From Desulfovibrio sp. (GTDB lineage: Bacteria; Desulfobacterota; Desulfovibrionia; Desulfovibrionales; Desulfovibrionaceae): a DNA stretch of 36,220 nt. The notes below the pieces were generated by a model. That model saw nothing but the letters and a program-made list of their open reading frames with translations. It was not told the origin of the DNA and did not search any database. The translations under genes and the position numbers were made by a program. The stretch covers positions 1 to 36,220 of the forward strand of contig JAITRF010000037.1 in NCBI GenBank assembly GCA_031288535.1, in the 5' to 3' direction. Shown here piece after piece: positions 16,883 to 25,339 of the stretch (positions are counted from its first letter, which is position 1; each line of letters starts with the position of its first letter).

Positions 16883-18097
16883 ATGAATGTCGCGTTTGAT
16901 TACATACGCAAGGGACTGTTCAGCCTTGCCTGCTGTTTCGCGGTGCTGTTTCCGTCCGGCGCGGCCCTGGCTTCGGAAGCCGGGCGGGTAATCGCCCTGA
17001 CTCCGGGGGCCTATGCCGAGCGGCTGGGGCAGCGGGTTCCCCTGGAAATGAAAAGCCCTGTGTTTGAATCGGATACCATTGTCACCGATGCCACAGGCAA
17101 AGTGCAGATTTTCTTTGCCGACGACGGCAGCGTGACTCTCGGCCCCGATACCGCTCTGGCTCTGCGGGAAGTGGTCCCGGAAGGGGACGGGGCCAGTTTC
17201 AAAGCCCACCTGGGGCAAGGCGTGGCCCGTTTCCTTACCGGCAGGATCGTGGAAGCCAATCCCGGGGGCTTTGCCGTCAGCACGCCGGAAGGCACGGCGG
17301 GCATTCGCGGCACCATCTTCGTTCTGCAAACCGGCAACGGCCGAAGCACGCTCTTTGTGGTCAACGCCTCGCGCGACGTGGTGCTGAACGGAGTTTCCGT
17401 GCCCGGCGCGCACAAGATGACGATTCCCGGCGGTCTGCCCACACCCATGACCCCGGCGGACCTGCAGCAGGCGCAAAGCCTGGCGGCGGCCCGCCCGCCG
17501 GCAAGCCGGGCCTCCGGGGCGGACTCCGGCCGGGTTGCCGGCCTGGGCCTGAGTTCGCCTGTGGAAAACGTCGCGGACAACGGCGCCGCCCTGACTCCCA
17601 CCACTCTGTCCGACCTGGGCCTGGGGACACAGGCTCTGGGGGATGCGGTCAGTATGGCGAATGTGCCCCACGCCACGGTCAGCGGGATGTGTACTTCTAC
17701 TATATGGGCTGACGGGATACCTTTCGAGTTTAAGGTTGCTCTCCAAAACGGCAACATTTTCAACGGCCGTGTCAACGGCTCCACCAGTTTTGTAACCGTG
17801 AATCTGTACAACGGCAGCGGCATGTATAATGCCGGCACCGGTTCTTTCAATGTTTCCAACTTCAACGGAAACTATTATGTGCCGGCCGGCTCCCCTTTAA
17901 TCGCTATCTTCGCCTTAGTACCTTCCCCCGGAACTTACGATATGGCCAACCCCGACCACAGAGCCGAGCTTAACGGCAGCTTGGCGGATCTCAATTCGGG
18001 AACATCAATAACCGGCTCCTTCCCAATTGATAAAGGATTCCATCTTCATAACGGCCTCGCCGTCCAGAACTCAGGGATAATCGGCCAAGTTCAATAA
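16883..18097 (+). CDS. Secreted FecR-domain protein with beta-rich C-terminal domain
   Basis: A 404-residue protein with a signal peptide (about residues 1-30, ending AALA). A FecR domain at about 33-150 contains GRVIALTPGAYAERLGQ, DTIVTDATGKVQIFFADDGS and STPEGTAGIRGTIFVL. A proline/alanine-rich linker (about 185-240) follows, then a Gly/Asn/Ser/Tyr-rich, beta-strand-like C-terminal domain from about residue 270. The C-terminal part of the gene is visibly less GC-rich than the rest. No clear lipobox is present. The start at 16883 has GGAGG upstream. A Slam-like outer-membrane gene follows after 17 bases; since Slam proteins export substrates carrying small beta-barrel domains, this C-terminal domain may be the cargo signal (inference). 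Confidence 0.82.
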   Translation: MNVAFDYIRKGLFSLACCFAVLFPSGAALASEAGRVIALTPGAYAERLGQRVPLEMKSPVFESDTIVTDATGKVQIFFADDGSVTLGPDTALALREVVPEGDGASFKAHLGQGVARFLTGRIVEANPGGFAVSTPEGTAGIRGTIFVLQTGNGRSTLFVVNASRDVVLNGVSVPGAHKMTIPGGLPTPMTPADLQQAQSLAAARPPASRASGADSGRVAGLGLSSPVENVADNGAALTPTTLSDLGLGTQALGDAVSMANVPHATVSGMCTSTIWADGIPFEFKVALQNGNIFNGRVNGSTSFVTVNLYNGSGMYNAGTGSFNVSNFNGNYYVPAGSPLIAIFALVPSPGTYDMANPDHRAELNGSLADLNSGTSITGSFPIDKGFHLHNGLAVQNSGIIGQVQ

Positions 18098-18114
18098 GGA
18101 TACTTGGTGCATAC

Positions 18115-19464
18115 ATGAAAAACCCTTCTGTCCCCCTCGCTGCGACGTTGTTCTGCCTGTTTTTCGCCGTGCCTCCCGTCTTTGCGGACGAAAACGACCC
18201 GGCGCGGCGCACGGCTCTGGAATCCGGCAAGGTCGAGGCGGCGGCGCTTTTGCAGCGGGGCCAGGCAAGGAATGCCTATGAACTGTACCGACGCCTTTTC
18301 CTTGAGGAACCGGAAGACGATGCCGTCAACCTGGGTCTGGCCCGCTCCGCCGCGCAGGCCGGGCGCTGGAACCAGGCGGTCATGGCCCTGGAGCGCCTGC
18401 TGGAAAAATACCCCGATGAAGCGCCCCTGTACGCGGAAGCGGCCCGCGCCTACATGGCCCTGAACGACAAGCCCAACGCGGAGAAGGCTCTCGCCGCTCT
18501 GCGCCGCCTGGACGCGTCGGCTTCGCGGGAAGACACGGACGCGCTGCTGGGCAAGCTGGAAGACCGCTACGGCTTGTTCCAGGCCCACGGCAGGGCGCGT
18601 TTCGGGATTTTGTACGATTCCAACGCCAACCAGGGACCGGGGAGCGACACCCTGGATTTGGGCAACTGGCGCGTGAGCCTGGACAACGCCGAAGCCGTGG
18701 AAAGCTTCGCCGCCTATCTGGGCGCGGACATTGATCTCGGACGCAAATTCGAGCGCGACAGTCCTTGGTGGATAGTGGGCGACGCCCAAGCCCAGATCCG
18801 GAGCAACGAAAACAACGGCCTGCGCCACAGCCGCACCCGGCAATCCCAATGGGGCAGGGGCGCGGTGGGACTGCGCCGCCTGAGCGCGGAAACGCTGTTC
18901 GATCTGCGCCTGAAAGCGGAGATTTTCGATTACGAGGGCTATCAGCATGTTTCCGCCTTGGGGCCGGAGGCGATCTTTCTCTGGGCCGTGACCCCTTCCG
19001 TCCATCTGATCACCCGCGGCGGCCTTGACCGGCGCATCTACAGCCGGGACCCGCAGCGCAACGGCGCGTATTACAGCGCCGGGCAATACCTGCGCCTCCT
19101 GTTCGGGGAGGGCAATCACTCCCTGATGTTCGGAGCGCGCTACACGGGAGCTTCGGCCAACAGGGACGACTACGGCTGCGAAGGCTGGGAAGGCTCGGCC
19201 CGCCTTTCCCTGAACCTGCCCCACGGTTTTGAGCTTGCCCCCTTTGTTGCTTTTTCCCAGGAATTTTACCACGGCCCGGCCACGGTGCTGGAAACAAAAA
19301 AACGTGAGGACGACAAGTGGCGCCTGGGCAGCGCCCTTACCTGGCGCATCAACGAGTCCTGGTCTGTGGAAACTCTGTACCAATATTCCCGGAACAACTC
19401 GGTCAGCCCCTTGTACGACTATGACCAGCATCTGATCAGCGCGGGGGTCGCCTGGAGTTTTTAG
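18115..19464 (+). CDS. TPR plus outer-membrane beta-barrel protein, Slam-like (DUF560)
   Basis: A 449-residue protein with a signal peptide (1-24, ending PVFA), tetratricopeptide-like repeats at about 35-145 (for example YRRLFLEEPEDDAVNLGLAR, WNQAVMALERLLEKYPDEA), and a C-terminal region of alternating aromatic strands ending in Phe (VAWSF), the outer-membrane insertion signature. The FGILYDSNANQGP segment at the TPR/barrel border and the final DYDQHLISAG pattern resemble the surface-lipoprotein assembly modulator (Slam) family. Known Slams move TbpB-like proteins to the cell surface. The adjacent FecR-domain protein is the obvious candidate client. The ribosome binding site (AAGGA, about 14 bases upstream) is weak. 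I cannot confirm the family by profile search. Confidence 0.75.
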   Translation: MKNPSVPLAATLFCLFFAVPPVFADENDPARRTALESGKVEAAALLQRGQARNAYELYRRLFLEEPEDDAVNLGLARSAAQAGRWNQAVMALERLLEKYPDEAPLYAEAARAYMALNDKPNAEKALAALRRLDASASREDTDALLGKLEDRYGLFQAHGRARFGILYDSNANQGPGSDTLDLGNWRVSLDNAEAVESFAAYLGADIDLGRKFERDSPWWIVGDAQAQIRSNENNGLRHSRTRQSQWGRGAVGLRRLSAETLFDLRLKAEIFDYEGYQHVSALGPEAIFLWAVTPSVHLITRGGLDRRIYSRDPQRNGAYYSAGQYLRLLFGEGNHSLMFGARYTGASANRDDYGCEGWEGSARLSLNLPHGFELAPFVAFSQEFYHGPATVLETKKREDDKWRLGSALTWRINESWSVETLYQYSRNNSVSPLYDYDQHLISAGVAWSF

Positions 19465-19612
19465 AGCAATTTCACTTTGAAATTGCTCTGGCGGCCGCGC
19501 GAGCGGACGCCCGCCGCGAAGGCGCAAGCGCAATTTATTTGCGCAGTTAAGCGCCGGAGCGGGCGCGGCCTGAAGATAAACCGTGTATAATCTCAAAGTT
19601 AAAGTGCTCTAG
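19463..19612. repeat. Type-A dispersed repeat, full copy 1
   Basis: A 150-bp element nearly identical to 33083-33231. It opens with the hairpin AGAGCAATTTC-ACTTT-GAAATTGCTCT and continues with GCGCAAGCGCAATTTATTTGCGC. It closes with AAACCGTGTATAATCTCAAAG and TGCTCTAG. It overlaps the Slam-like gene stop and separates that gene from the MBL-GAF-HD-GYP gene. Confidence 0.92.
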
Positions 19613-19690
19613 GGCATCAATGAGGGGCGCGGGGAAAATCATTTCCCCCGCCGGGGTCCGGGGCGGAGCCCGGCCTCCTGGAGAAACTGT

Positions 19691-21727
19691 ATGGAAGCCA
19701 TCATGCGGGGAGTGCGCGGCAGCATCGCCAATCCCTCCCCGGACACGGCCTTTTACGGGGGCAACACCTCCTGCGTGGAACTGCATACGGACGGCGGGGC
19801 GCTGCTTTTTTTCGACGCCGGTACCGGCCTGCGCGAAGCCGGGGACAGCCTGCCCGGCAGCGGGGAATGCCATATCTTCATCAGCCACGGCCACGCGGAT
19901 CACATCATGGGCCTGTGGTTTTTCAAGCCCGTCCACTCCCCGGAGTGGATCGTCCATCTCCATCTGCCGGACTGGCTTGTTCATCTGCCGGATCATTTTC
20001 ATGAGGCCGGGTTTTTCCCCGTCTCCTTCTCAATGCTCAAGGGAAAGATCCTGCGGCATCCGGTCAGGGCCGGAGAAAACCTGTCCATCGGCGCGGGAAA
20101 GGAAAGGATACTGGTGCAACCCGTCGAGGTCCGCCATCCCGGCGGGGGACTTGGCTACAAAGTCCATGCGGACAAGGCCCTCTTTGTCTACTCCGGGGAT
20201 CACGAAATCGCCGGAACCACCGAGTCCCTCGCCGAAGCTGAAAATTTTCTGCGCGGGGCGGACATCGCCGTGGTGGACGCCATGTACGGCAGGGAGGATT
20301 ATACGCCGGGCTGGGGCCATTCCGCCTGGGAGGACTGGGTTGAAGCCGCCGCCAGGGCGGGAACGCGCAACCTGGTGCTGACCCACCACGAACCGCGCCG
20401 TTCCGACCGGGACCTGGACGCTCTGGACCACCGGCTGCGGAACATCGTCCACTCGGGGCGGCTGAACGTGTATGCCGCCCGCGAGGGGATGCGTTTCGCC
20501 CCTTCCGGCCCCATCCCTTTCACCCGTTTCGGCAGTGACTGGCTGCTCCTGTTTCTGGAGGAGATCGCCCGCTACCGGGACATCAACGCCGTGCTGGACC
20601 GCATTCTCGCCAAGGCCAGGGAAATCACCCATGCCGACGCCGGGACGATCTATCTGGCTGAAGGCGGAGATCTCGTCTTCGCCTATACCCACAACGACAG
20701 CCTGTTCCCTGTGGACAACGCCTACAAATACGCCTACGCCACCGTGCGCATGCCCATTTCCAAACGCTCCATAGCCGGGTACGCGGCCCTGACCAGAGAC
20801 TCCCTGAATCTGGCCGACGTCCGGCGTCTGCCGCCGGAAGCGCCTTACGGCTTCAACAGCGGGTTTGATGAAAGCACGGGCTACCGCACCGTCTCCATGC
20901 TCACGCTGCCCTTTTTCGACAAAACAGGGCAGACCTCCGGCATCCTGCAACTCATCAACAGCCTTGATCCCCGCAACGGCAGGCCCTGTCCCTTTACCAC
21001 GGGCATGGAGTTCAACGCCCGGCTGCTGGCCAGGGAGGTGTCCAGCGCCCTGGAGCACAGCGTGCTGGAGCGCAAGGGCATTTACGGCATCCTGCGCATG
21101 GCGGAAGTGCATGACCCCGCCGAAACCGGCCCCCATGCGGAGCGGGTGGGTTCCATCGCGGCGGAACTGTATCAGCGCTGGGTGGAAAAGCTGGAAGAAA
21201 CGCCCGACCGGGAGCGCATCCGCTACGAAAAAAACCGCATCCGTCTTGCCGCCATGCTGCACGACATCGGCAAGGTGGGCATCAGTGATCTGATCCTGAA
21301 AAAACCGGGGAAATTGACGGATGAAGAGTTCGCCGTCATGCGCGGGCATTCGCAAATAGGAGCCTCCATCCTGGCCGGAGACGCCTCGGGCATTTCCGGG
21401 CTTTCCCAGGACATCGCGCTGCATCATCACCAGAAATGGAACGGGCGCGGCTACCCCGTTGTTAACGGAAAAACGCCGTCTGGAGAGGCCATTCCCCTGA
21501 GCGCGCGCATCACAGCCATCGCCGACGTGTTTGACGCCCTGGTGTCGCCCCGCTGTTATAAAAAATCCTGGAGCATCGAGGAGGCCCTTGGCCTGCTGCG
21601 CAAAGAGGCGGGTGAACATTTCGATCCCGCTCTGGTGGAGTGCATGCTGGAACTCTCCGACGTGCTGCCGCTGATCCACGAGCGTTTCCCCGACCCGCCG
21701 CAAAAAGCGGGCATGGCAGGGGCGTGA
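19691..21727 (+). CDS. MBL-fold, GAF and HD-GYP fusion protein
   Basis: A 678-residue cytoplasmic protein with three domains. The N-terminal metallo-beta-lactamase fold (about 1-265) starts GVRGSIANPSPDTAFYGGNT and has HGHADH (66-71), GDHE (169-172) and THHEP (231-235), like RNase Z/PhnP-type phosphodiesterases. A GAF-like domain covers about 285-455. An HD-GYP domain covers about 465-665, with HD (524-525) and a GYP motif at 578-589. In that motif the glutamate of the usual HHExxxGxGYP is Gln (HHQKWNGRGYP). Such domains normally hydrolyse c-di-GMP. GGAG precedes the ATG. The stop overlaps the cyclase start by four bases, so one phosphodiesterase-rich protein and one cyclase are made together. 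Confidence 0.9.
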   Translation: MEAIMRGVRGSIANPSPDTAFYGGNTSCVELHTDGGALLFFDAGTGLREAGDSLPGSGECHIFISHGHADHIMGLWFFKPVHSPEWIVHLHLPDWLVHLPDHFHEAGFFPVSFSMLKGKILRHPVRAGENLSIGAGKERILVQPVEVRHPGGGLGYKVHADKALFVYSGDHEIAGTTESLAEAENFLRGADIAVVDAMYGREDYTPGWGHSAWEDWVEAAARAGTRNLVLTHHEPRRSDRDLDALDHRLRNIVHSGRLNVYAAREGMRFAPSGPIPFTRFGSDWLLLFLEEIARYRDINAVLDRILAKAREITHADAGTIYLAEGGDLVFAYTHNDSLFPVDNAYKYAYATVRMPISKRSIAGYAALTRDSLNLADVRRLPPEAPYGFNSGFDESTGYRTVSMLTLPFFDKTGQTSGILQLINSLDPRNGRPCPFTTGMEFNARLLAREVSSALEHSVLERKGIYGILRMAEVHDPAETGPHAERVGSIAAELYQRWVEKLEETPDRERIRYEKNRIRLAAMLHDIGKVGISDLILKKPGKLTDEEFAVMRGHSQIGASILAGDASGISGLSQDIALHHHQKWNGRGYPVVNGKTPSGEAIPLSARITAIADVFDALVSPRCYKKSWSIEEALGLLRKEAGEHFDPALVECMLELSDVLPLIHERFPDPPQKAGMAGA

Positions 21728-23961
21728 AGGCGGCGTTTCCGGTCGCCCTGCGCCGGATCTCGCAAGCCCCCTGGTTTTCCGCCGCCCTGACGGGCCTGGC
21801 GGTGATCCTGGGTATGATGATTCTCTATATTGCCCAACCGCTGCCCATTGCCCGCCTAGACCTGAAAATCTACGACAGCCTCCTGCCCCTGCGGGCCGCT
21901 CCGGAGCCTTCGCCTGTTCCGGTGATCATCGACCTTGATGAAGCGTCCTTGCGGGAATACGGGCAATGGCCCTGGCCGCGCTATCTGGTGGCGGATCTGC
22001 TGAAGGCCCTGAACGGATACGGGGTTGCCGCCATCGGGCTGGACATCATGTTCGCGGAGCCGGACCGCTCCTCGCCGGAGCGTCTGCGCGAATCCCTACG
22101 GCGCGACCGGGACGCGGCCCTGAACCTGGGCGGTCTGCCGCCGGACCTGCATGACTTTGATCTGCTGCTGGCCGACGCCCTGCGCCGGACTCCGGCCGTG
22201 CTCGGCTTTTACGGCCATTTTGGCGGAGAGGCGGAAAACCCGGAAATGCCTCCTTCCATCAACTGCATAGAACAGGGCGTCCCCGACGCGATTCCTCTGG
22301 AACGCTCCCTGCAAGCGGCCGAAAGCGCCGTGCCACCCCTGCCTGTTTTGCGTGACAAGGCCCCCTTGGGCTTCATCAACGTCGCCCCGGACGGGGACGG
22401 CCTCGTGCGCAAGGCCCCGCTGCTCATCAGGGCGGGAGCGGAGGGAACGATATATCCTTCCCTGGCTTTGCGCACTCTGATGCTGGCTCTGGGAAGCAAA
22501 AACCTCATCGTCCGTTCCGGGCCGTACGGGCCTGAATCCGTCCGGATAGGGGGGCGGACTGTGCCGTCCATACCGCCCATACCGCCCATACCGGTGGACG
22601 GGCAGGGGGCCATGCATATCCCTTTTATCGGCCCCAGGGGGACGTATCCTTACGTCAGCACGGCGGACGTGCTGCGCGGCAACGCGCCCCCGGAAACCCT
22701 GCAAGGCAGGATCGCCTTTGTGGGCACCTCGGCTCCCGGTCTTCTGGACATCCGGGCAATGCCCTTTGATCCGGTCTATCCCGGCGTGGAGATCCACGCA
22801 GCCGTTCTGGACGCCATTCTGACCGGGAACGCCGTCAGCGTTCCACCCTGGACTCCGGCGGCGCAGGCGCTGGGCATTCTTGTTTTCGGCCTCGCGGCCG
22901 CGCTTGCTTTCAGCTTGGCCCGGCCCCGCATATACCTGCCTGTCGCGGCGGCGCTGGTTGCCGTCACCATAATATTTTCCCGCCGCCTTTTCAGCAGCGG
23001 GCTGTTTCTCTCCCCGCTCTATGTTGTGATCACGGTCGCGCTCATGGGCGCGTGTCTGGTCTTTCTGCGCTTCTGGCAGGAAGAGCGGCAGAAGCTCATC
23101 CTGCGCAACGCCTTTTCCCGCTACGTCTCTCCAGAAATCGTCAGGCGCATCACAAAGCTGCGCGGCAACCTTTTTGCCGGGGAAGAGCGAGAATTGTCCA
23201 TTCTCTTCACCGACATCCGGGGATTCACCTCCCTTTCCGAAAAGCTTTCCCCGCAACAGGTGGTCAATCTGCTCAACCGCTACTTCACGCCCATGACCGC
23301 CCTCGTCCGCGAGCACAGCGGCACAATGGACAAGTTTATCGGCGACGCCCTCATGGCCTTCTGGAACGCGCCCCTGGATGTGCCGGAACATCCCGCGCGG
23401 GCGGTGTCCGTAGCCCTGGCCATGCAGGAAAAGCTCCTGACCCTGAACGGCGAGCTTCAGGCGGAATTCGGCGTGGAACTGCGCATAGGCGCGGGCATCC
23501 ACACCGGCCCGGCCTATGTGGGCAACATGGGATCAGCGGAACTGGTCAATTATACCCTCATCGGGGACAACGTGAATCTGGCCTCCCGCCTGGAAGGACT
23601 CTGCCCCCGCTACGGAGTGGGCGTAGTGGTCAGCGGGGAAGCCAGGGACGGATGCGCCGGCGCTTTTGCCTTTCAATATCTGGACACCATCCGGGTCAAG
23701 GGAAAATCGCAGCCCGTCAGCGTGTACGCCCCCATGCGCCCGGAGGCCGGAGCCGCCCGCCGGGAAGAACTCCTTGCTTGGGATGAAGCATGCTGTTTCT
23801 ACCGCTCCGGCGACTTCGCAAAAGCCGCCGCCGCGTTTGCCGGTCTGTGCGAATGTTTCCCGCAGGCCGGGTTGTACGCCGCTTACCGGGAACGCGCCCA
23901 AACCCTGCTGCAAAATCCCCCTGAGCATTGGGACGGCATCTGGACGGCGACAAGCAAGTAG
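21724..23961 (+). CDS. CHASE2-domain adenylate/guanylate cyclase
   Basis: Membrane-bound class III nucleotide cyclase of 745 residues from the GTG at 21724, which overlaps the previous stop (GTGA). One membrane helix (about 18-37) is followed by an extracytoplasmic CHASE2 sensor (about 45-370; VPVIIDLDEASLREYGQWPWPR, IAFVGTSAPGLLDIRAMPF and PGVEIHAAVLDAIL). Then come about three membrane helices (about 375-465) and the catalytic domain (about 490-670). The two metal aspartates are visible in FTDIRGFT (Asp497) and KFIGDALMAFWN (Asp541), with LIGDNVNLASRLE after. A short helical tail follows. The lysine before FIGD and the Asp in LIGDNVN favour ATP, so cAMP is the likely product. CHASE2 cyclases commonly sit near FecR-domain genes, as here. 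Confidence 0.92.
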   Translation: MKAAFPVALRRISQAPWFSAALTGLAVILGMMILYIAQPLPIARLDLKIYDSLLPLRAAPEPSPVPVIIDLDEASLREYGQWPWPRYLVADLLKALNGYGVAAIGLDIMFAEPDRSSPERLRESLRRDRDAALNLGGLPPDLHDFDLLLADALRRTPAVLGFYGHFGGEAENPEMPPSINCIEQGVPDAIPLERSLQAAESAVPPLPVLRDKAPLGFINVAPDGDGLVRKAPLLIRAGAEGTIYPSLALRTLMLALGSKNLIVRSGPYGPESVRIGGRTVPSIPPIPPIPVDGQGAMHIPFIGPRGTYPYVSTADVLRGNAPPETLQGRIAFVGTSAPGLLDIRAMPFDPVYPGVEIHAAVLDAILTGNAVSVPPWTPAAQALGILVFGLAAALAFSLARPRIYLPVAAALVAVTIIFSRRLFSSGLFLSPLYVVITVALMGACLVFLRFWQEERQKLILRNAFSRYVSPEIVRRITKLRGNLFAGEERELSILFTDIRGFTSLSEKLSPQQVVNLLNRYFTPMTALVREHSGTMDKFIGDALMAFWNAPLDVPEHPARAVSVALAMQEKLLTLNGELQAEFGVELRIGAGIHTGPAYVGNMGSAELVNYTLIGDNVNLASRLEGLCPRYGVGVVVSGEARDGCAGAFAFQYLDTIRVKGKSQPVSVYAPMRPEAGAARREELLAWDEACCFYRSGDFAKAAAAFAGLCECFPQAGLYAAYRERAQTLLQNPPEHWDGIWTATSK

Positions 23962-24036
23962 GCCGCTCAAGGTTATGCGGGGCGGTGAGGGTAATGACTG
24001 CAAATCCATCCCGACCCCTTTGCATGCGACCCGGCA

Positions 24037-24471
24037 TCACGGATGGCAGGCCGATTCCCGGCATCCGGCAAGACGCTTCTTCTCGTTCGGATCATCACCC
24101 GCCTTTCGCTCATGACAGGACAGGCAACTGTCGAAGTTCTCCACCTCTTTCTTGTGAGTGGCCTCAAAATAAGACTGAAGGCTTTCGTCCTTCTCATTGA
24201 GGTTGTCATGACAGCCCCGCGCGGCACAGGTCAGGAAAACCTCCTCGCCGTGAACGGGATGATGGCATGACACGCACAGCGCGTCACGGCTTTTACCCTC
24301 CGACAAAGCGGCAAAATGCGTCTGGTGGCTGAATGTGACCGGACGCCGCGTCCAGTTCAGCTCGCTCGGTTTTTCCGGACAAGGCGAAGCGTATGCCGCC
24401 GCGCAAAGCATGCTCAGGCAACACGCGGCAAGGAAAAGGGCGTTCCCCGTTTTCTGTGTGTTTTGCTTCAC
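24037..24471 (-). CDS. Tetraheme cytochrome c3 (class III)
   Basis: Periplasmic low-potential electron carrier of 144 residues. A signal peptide (about 1-29, ending AAYA) is followed by four heme-binding motifs in the classic c3 pattern: CVSCH (66-70), CAARGCH (82-88), CLSCH (116-120) and CRESACH (137-143). Additional His residues for bis-His ligation include the SHQTH pair at 49 and 52, and 71 and 106. The best start is GTG at 24471. It is the last gene on the minus strand after the P19/FTR1 iron-transport cluster. In Campylobacter jejuni this place holds thioredoxin-like genes, so the cytochrome may supply electrons to the transporter (inference). A repeat lies between it and the ATPase gene, so co-transcription is not certain. 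Confidence 0.9.
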   Translation of the reverse strand: MKQNTQKTGNALFLAACCLSMLCAAAYASPCPEKPSELNWTRRPVTFSHQTHFAALSEGKSRDALCVSCHHPVHGEEVFLTCAARGCHDNLNEKDESLQSYFEATHKKEVENFDSCLSCHERKAGDDPNEKKRLAGCRESACHP

Positions 24472-24490
24472 TTTGCGGCGACAATCAGGA

Positions 24491-24544
24491 GCATTTTACG
24501 CTTGAAACGCTTGCTTGGAGCAATTTCAAAGTGAAATTGCCCCG
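24491..24544. repeat. Short hairpin repeat between ABC ATPase and cytochrome c3
   Basis: It contains GCATTTTACGCTTGAAACGCTTGC (identical over its length to the start of the copy at 9541) followed by the stem GCAATTTCA-AA-GTGAAATTGC (24520-24540). The last codons and stop of the ATPase gene lie inside this stem. Confidence 0.8.
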
Positions 24545-25236
24545 GTAACGGAATCTTTGGCGGCAGAGCCGTCCGTGTTGAGAACGTCCCGGACTATGCG
24601 GCCGAAGTCCAGGTGCACTATCCTCCGGGCGTGGGACGCCACCTCCGGCGCGTGGGTCACGACGATGATGGTGCTGCCCTGTTCATGCAACTGCCGGAAA
24701 ATGTCCATAACCGTGTCCTGGTTGGCCTGGTCCAGGTTGCCGGTGGGTTCGTCCGCCAGTATGAGCTTGGGGTGATTGACAAGGGCGCGGGCGATGCACA
24801 GGCGCTGCTGTTCGCCGCCGGAAAGCTGGCGCGGCAGGTGCCCGGCCCTCTGCCCAAGCCCCACGCGCTCCAAGGCCGACAGGGCCTCGTTTTCATCCGC
24901 CATGCTGTGATAGTACTGGGCGATCATCACGTTTTCCACGGCGGTCAGATAGGAAATCAGATGGAACTGCTGAAAGATCAGGCCGATCTTGTCCCGTCTG
25001 ATGGCCGTCAGGTCCTTGGCGCTCAGGCGGGAAACCTTCTCCCCGTCAAGGATGACCGTGCCCTGCGTCGCCTTGTCCATGCAGCCGGCGATGTTCATCA
25101 TGGTAGTCTTGCCGGACCCGGAGGACCCCATGACCGCTACCCATTCTCCTTCCCGTATGTTGAGGTCGACGTTTTGCAGGGCTTTCACCGGCCCGTAGAT
25201 CATCGAAACATCGTGCAATTCCAGAATGTTTTTCAT
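24526..25236 (-). CDS. ABC transporter ATP-binding protein of the P19/FTR1 iron system
   Basis: ATPase of the MacB/LolD type (236 residues) that powers or gates the two FtsX-like permeases encoded just upstream. It has Walker A GSSGSGKTT, the Q-loop LIFQQFHLI, signature LSGGEQQRLCIARAL, Walker B KLILADEPTGNLD and the switch His in IVVTHAPE. I chose the ATG at 25236 with AAGGAA upstream; an in-frame TTG at 25242 is possible. The last four to five codons (GAISL) come from a dispersed repeat. It corresponds by position to Campylobacter Cj1663. Confidence 0.92.
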   Translation of the reverse strand: MKNILELHDVSMIYGPVKALQNVDLNIREGEWVAVMGSSGSGKTTMMNIAGCMDKATQGTVILDGEKVSRLSAKDLTAIRRDKIGLIFQQFHLISYLTAVENVMIAQYYHSMADENEALSALERVGLGQRAGHLPRQLSGGEQQRLCIARALVNHPKLILADEPTGNLDQANQDTVMDIFRQLHEQGSTIIVVTHAPEVASHARRIVHLDFGRIVRDVLNTDGSAAKDSVTGAISL

Positions 25237-25269
25237 CAGCAATTCCTTATGCCCGGAAACCGCACACCC

Positions 25270-25313
25270 CGGCCGTCCGCATTGAAAAGTTCACTTTGCA
25301 ATGCGGACGGCCG
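25270..25313. other. Perfect 15-bp hairpin between permease and ATPase genes
   Basis: CGGCCGTCCGCATTG (25270-25284) pairs fully with 25299-25313 around a 14-base loop. The loop (AAAAGTTCACTTTG) resembles the core of the AGCAATTTCACTTTG repeats. Being inside the operon, it may be a processing or stability element. Confidence 0.75.
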
Positions 25314-25339
25314 TTAGGAACTTTGCATCCGGAAACGGG

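Noticed and set aside
18091-19596. Open frame of 501 codons on the minus strand
   Set aside because: Antisense shadow of the Slam-like gene; no recognisable domain or ribosome binding site, while the plus-strand frame has a signal peptide and terminal Phe.
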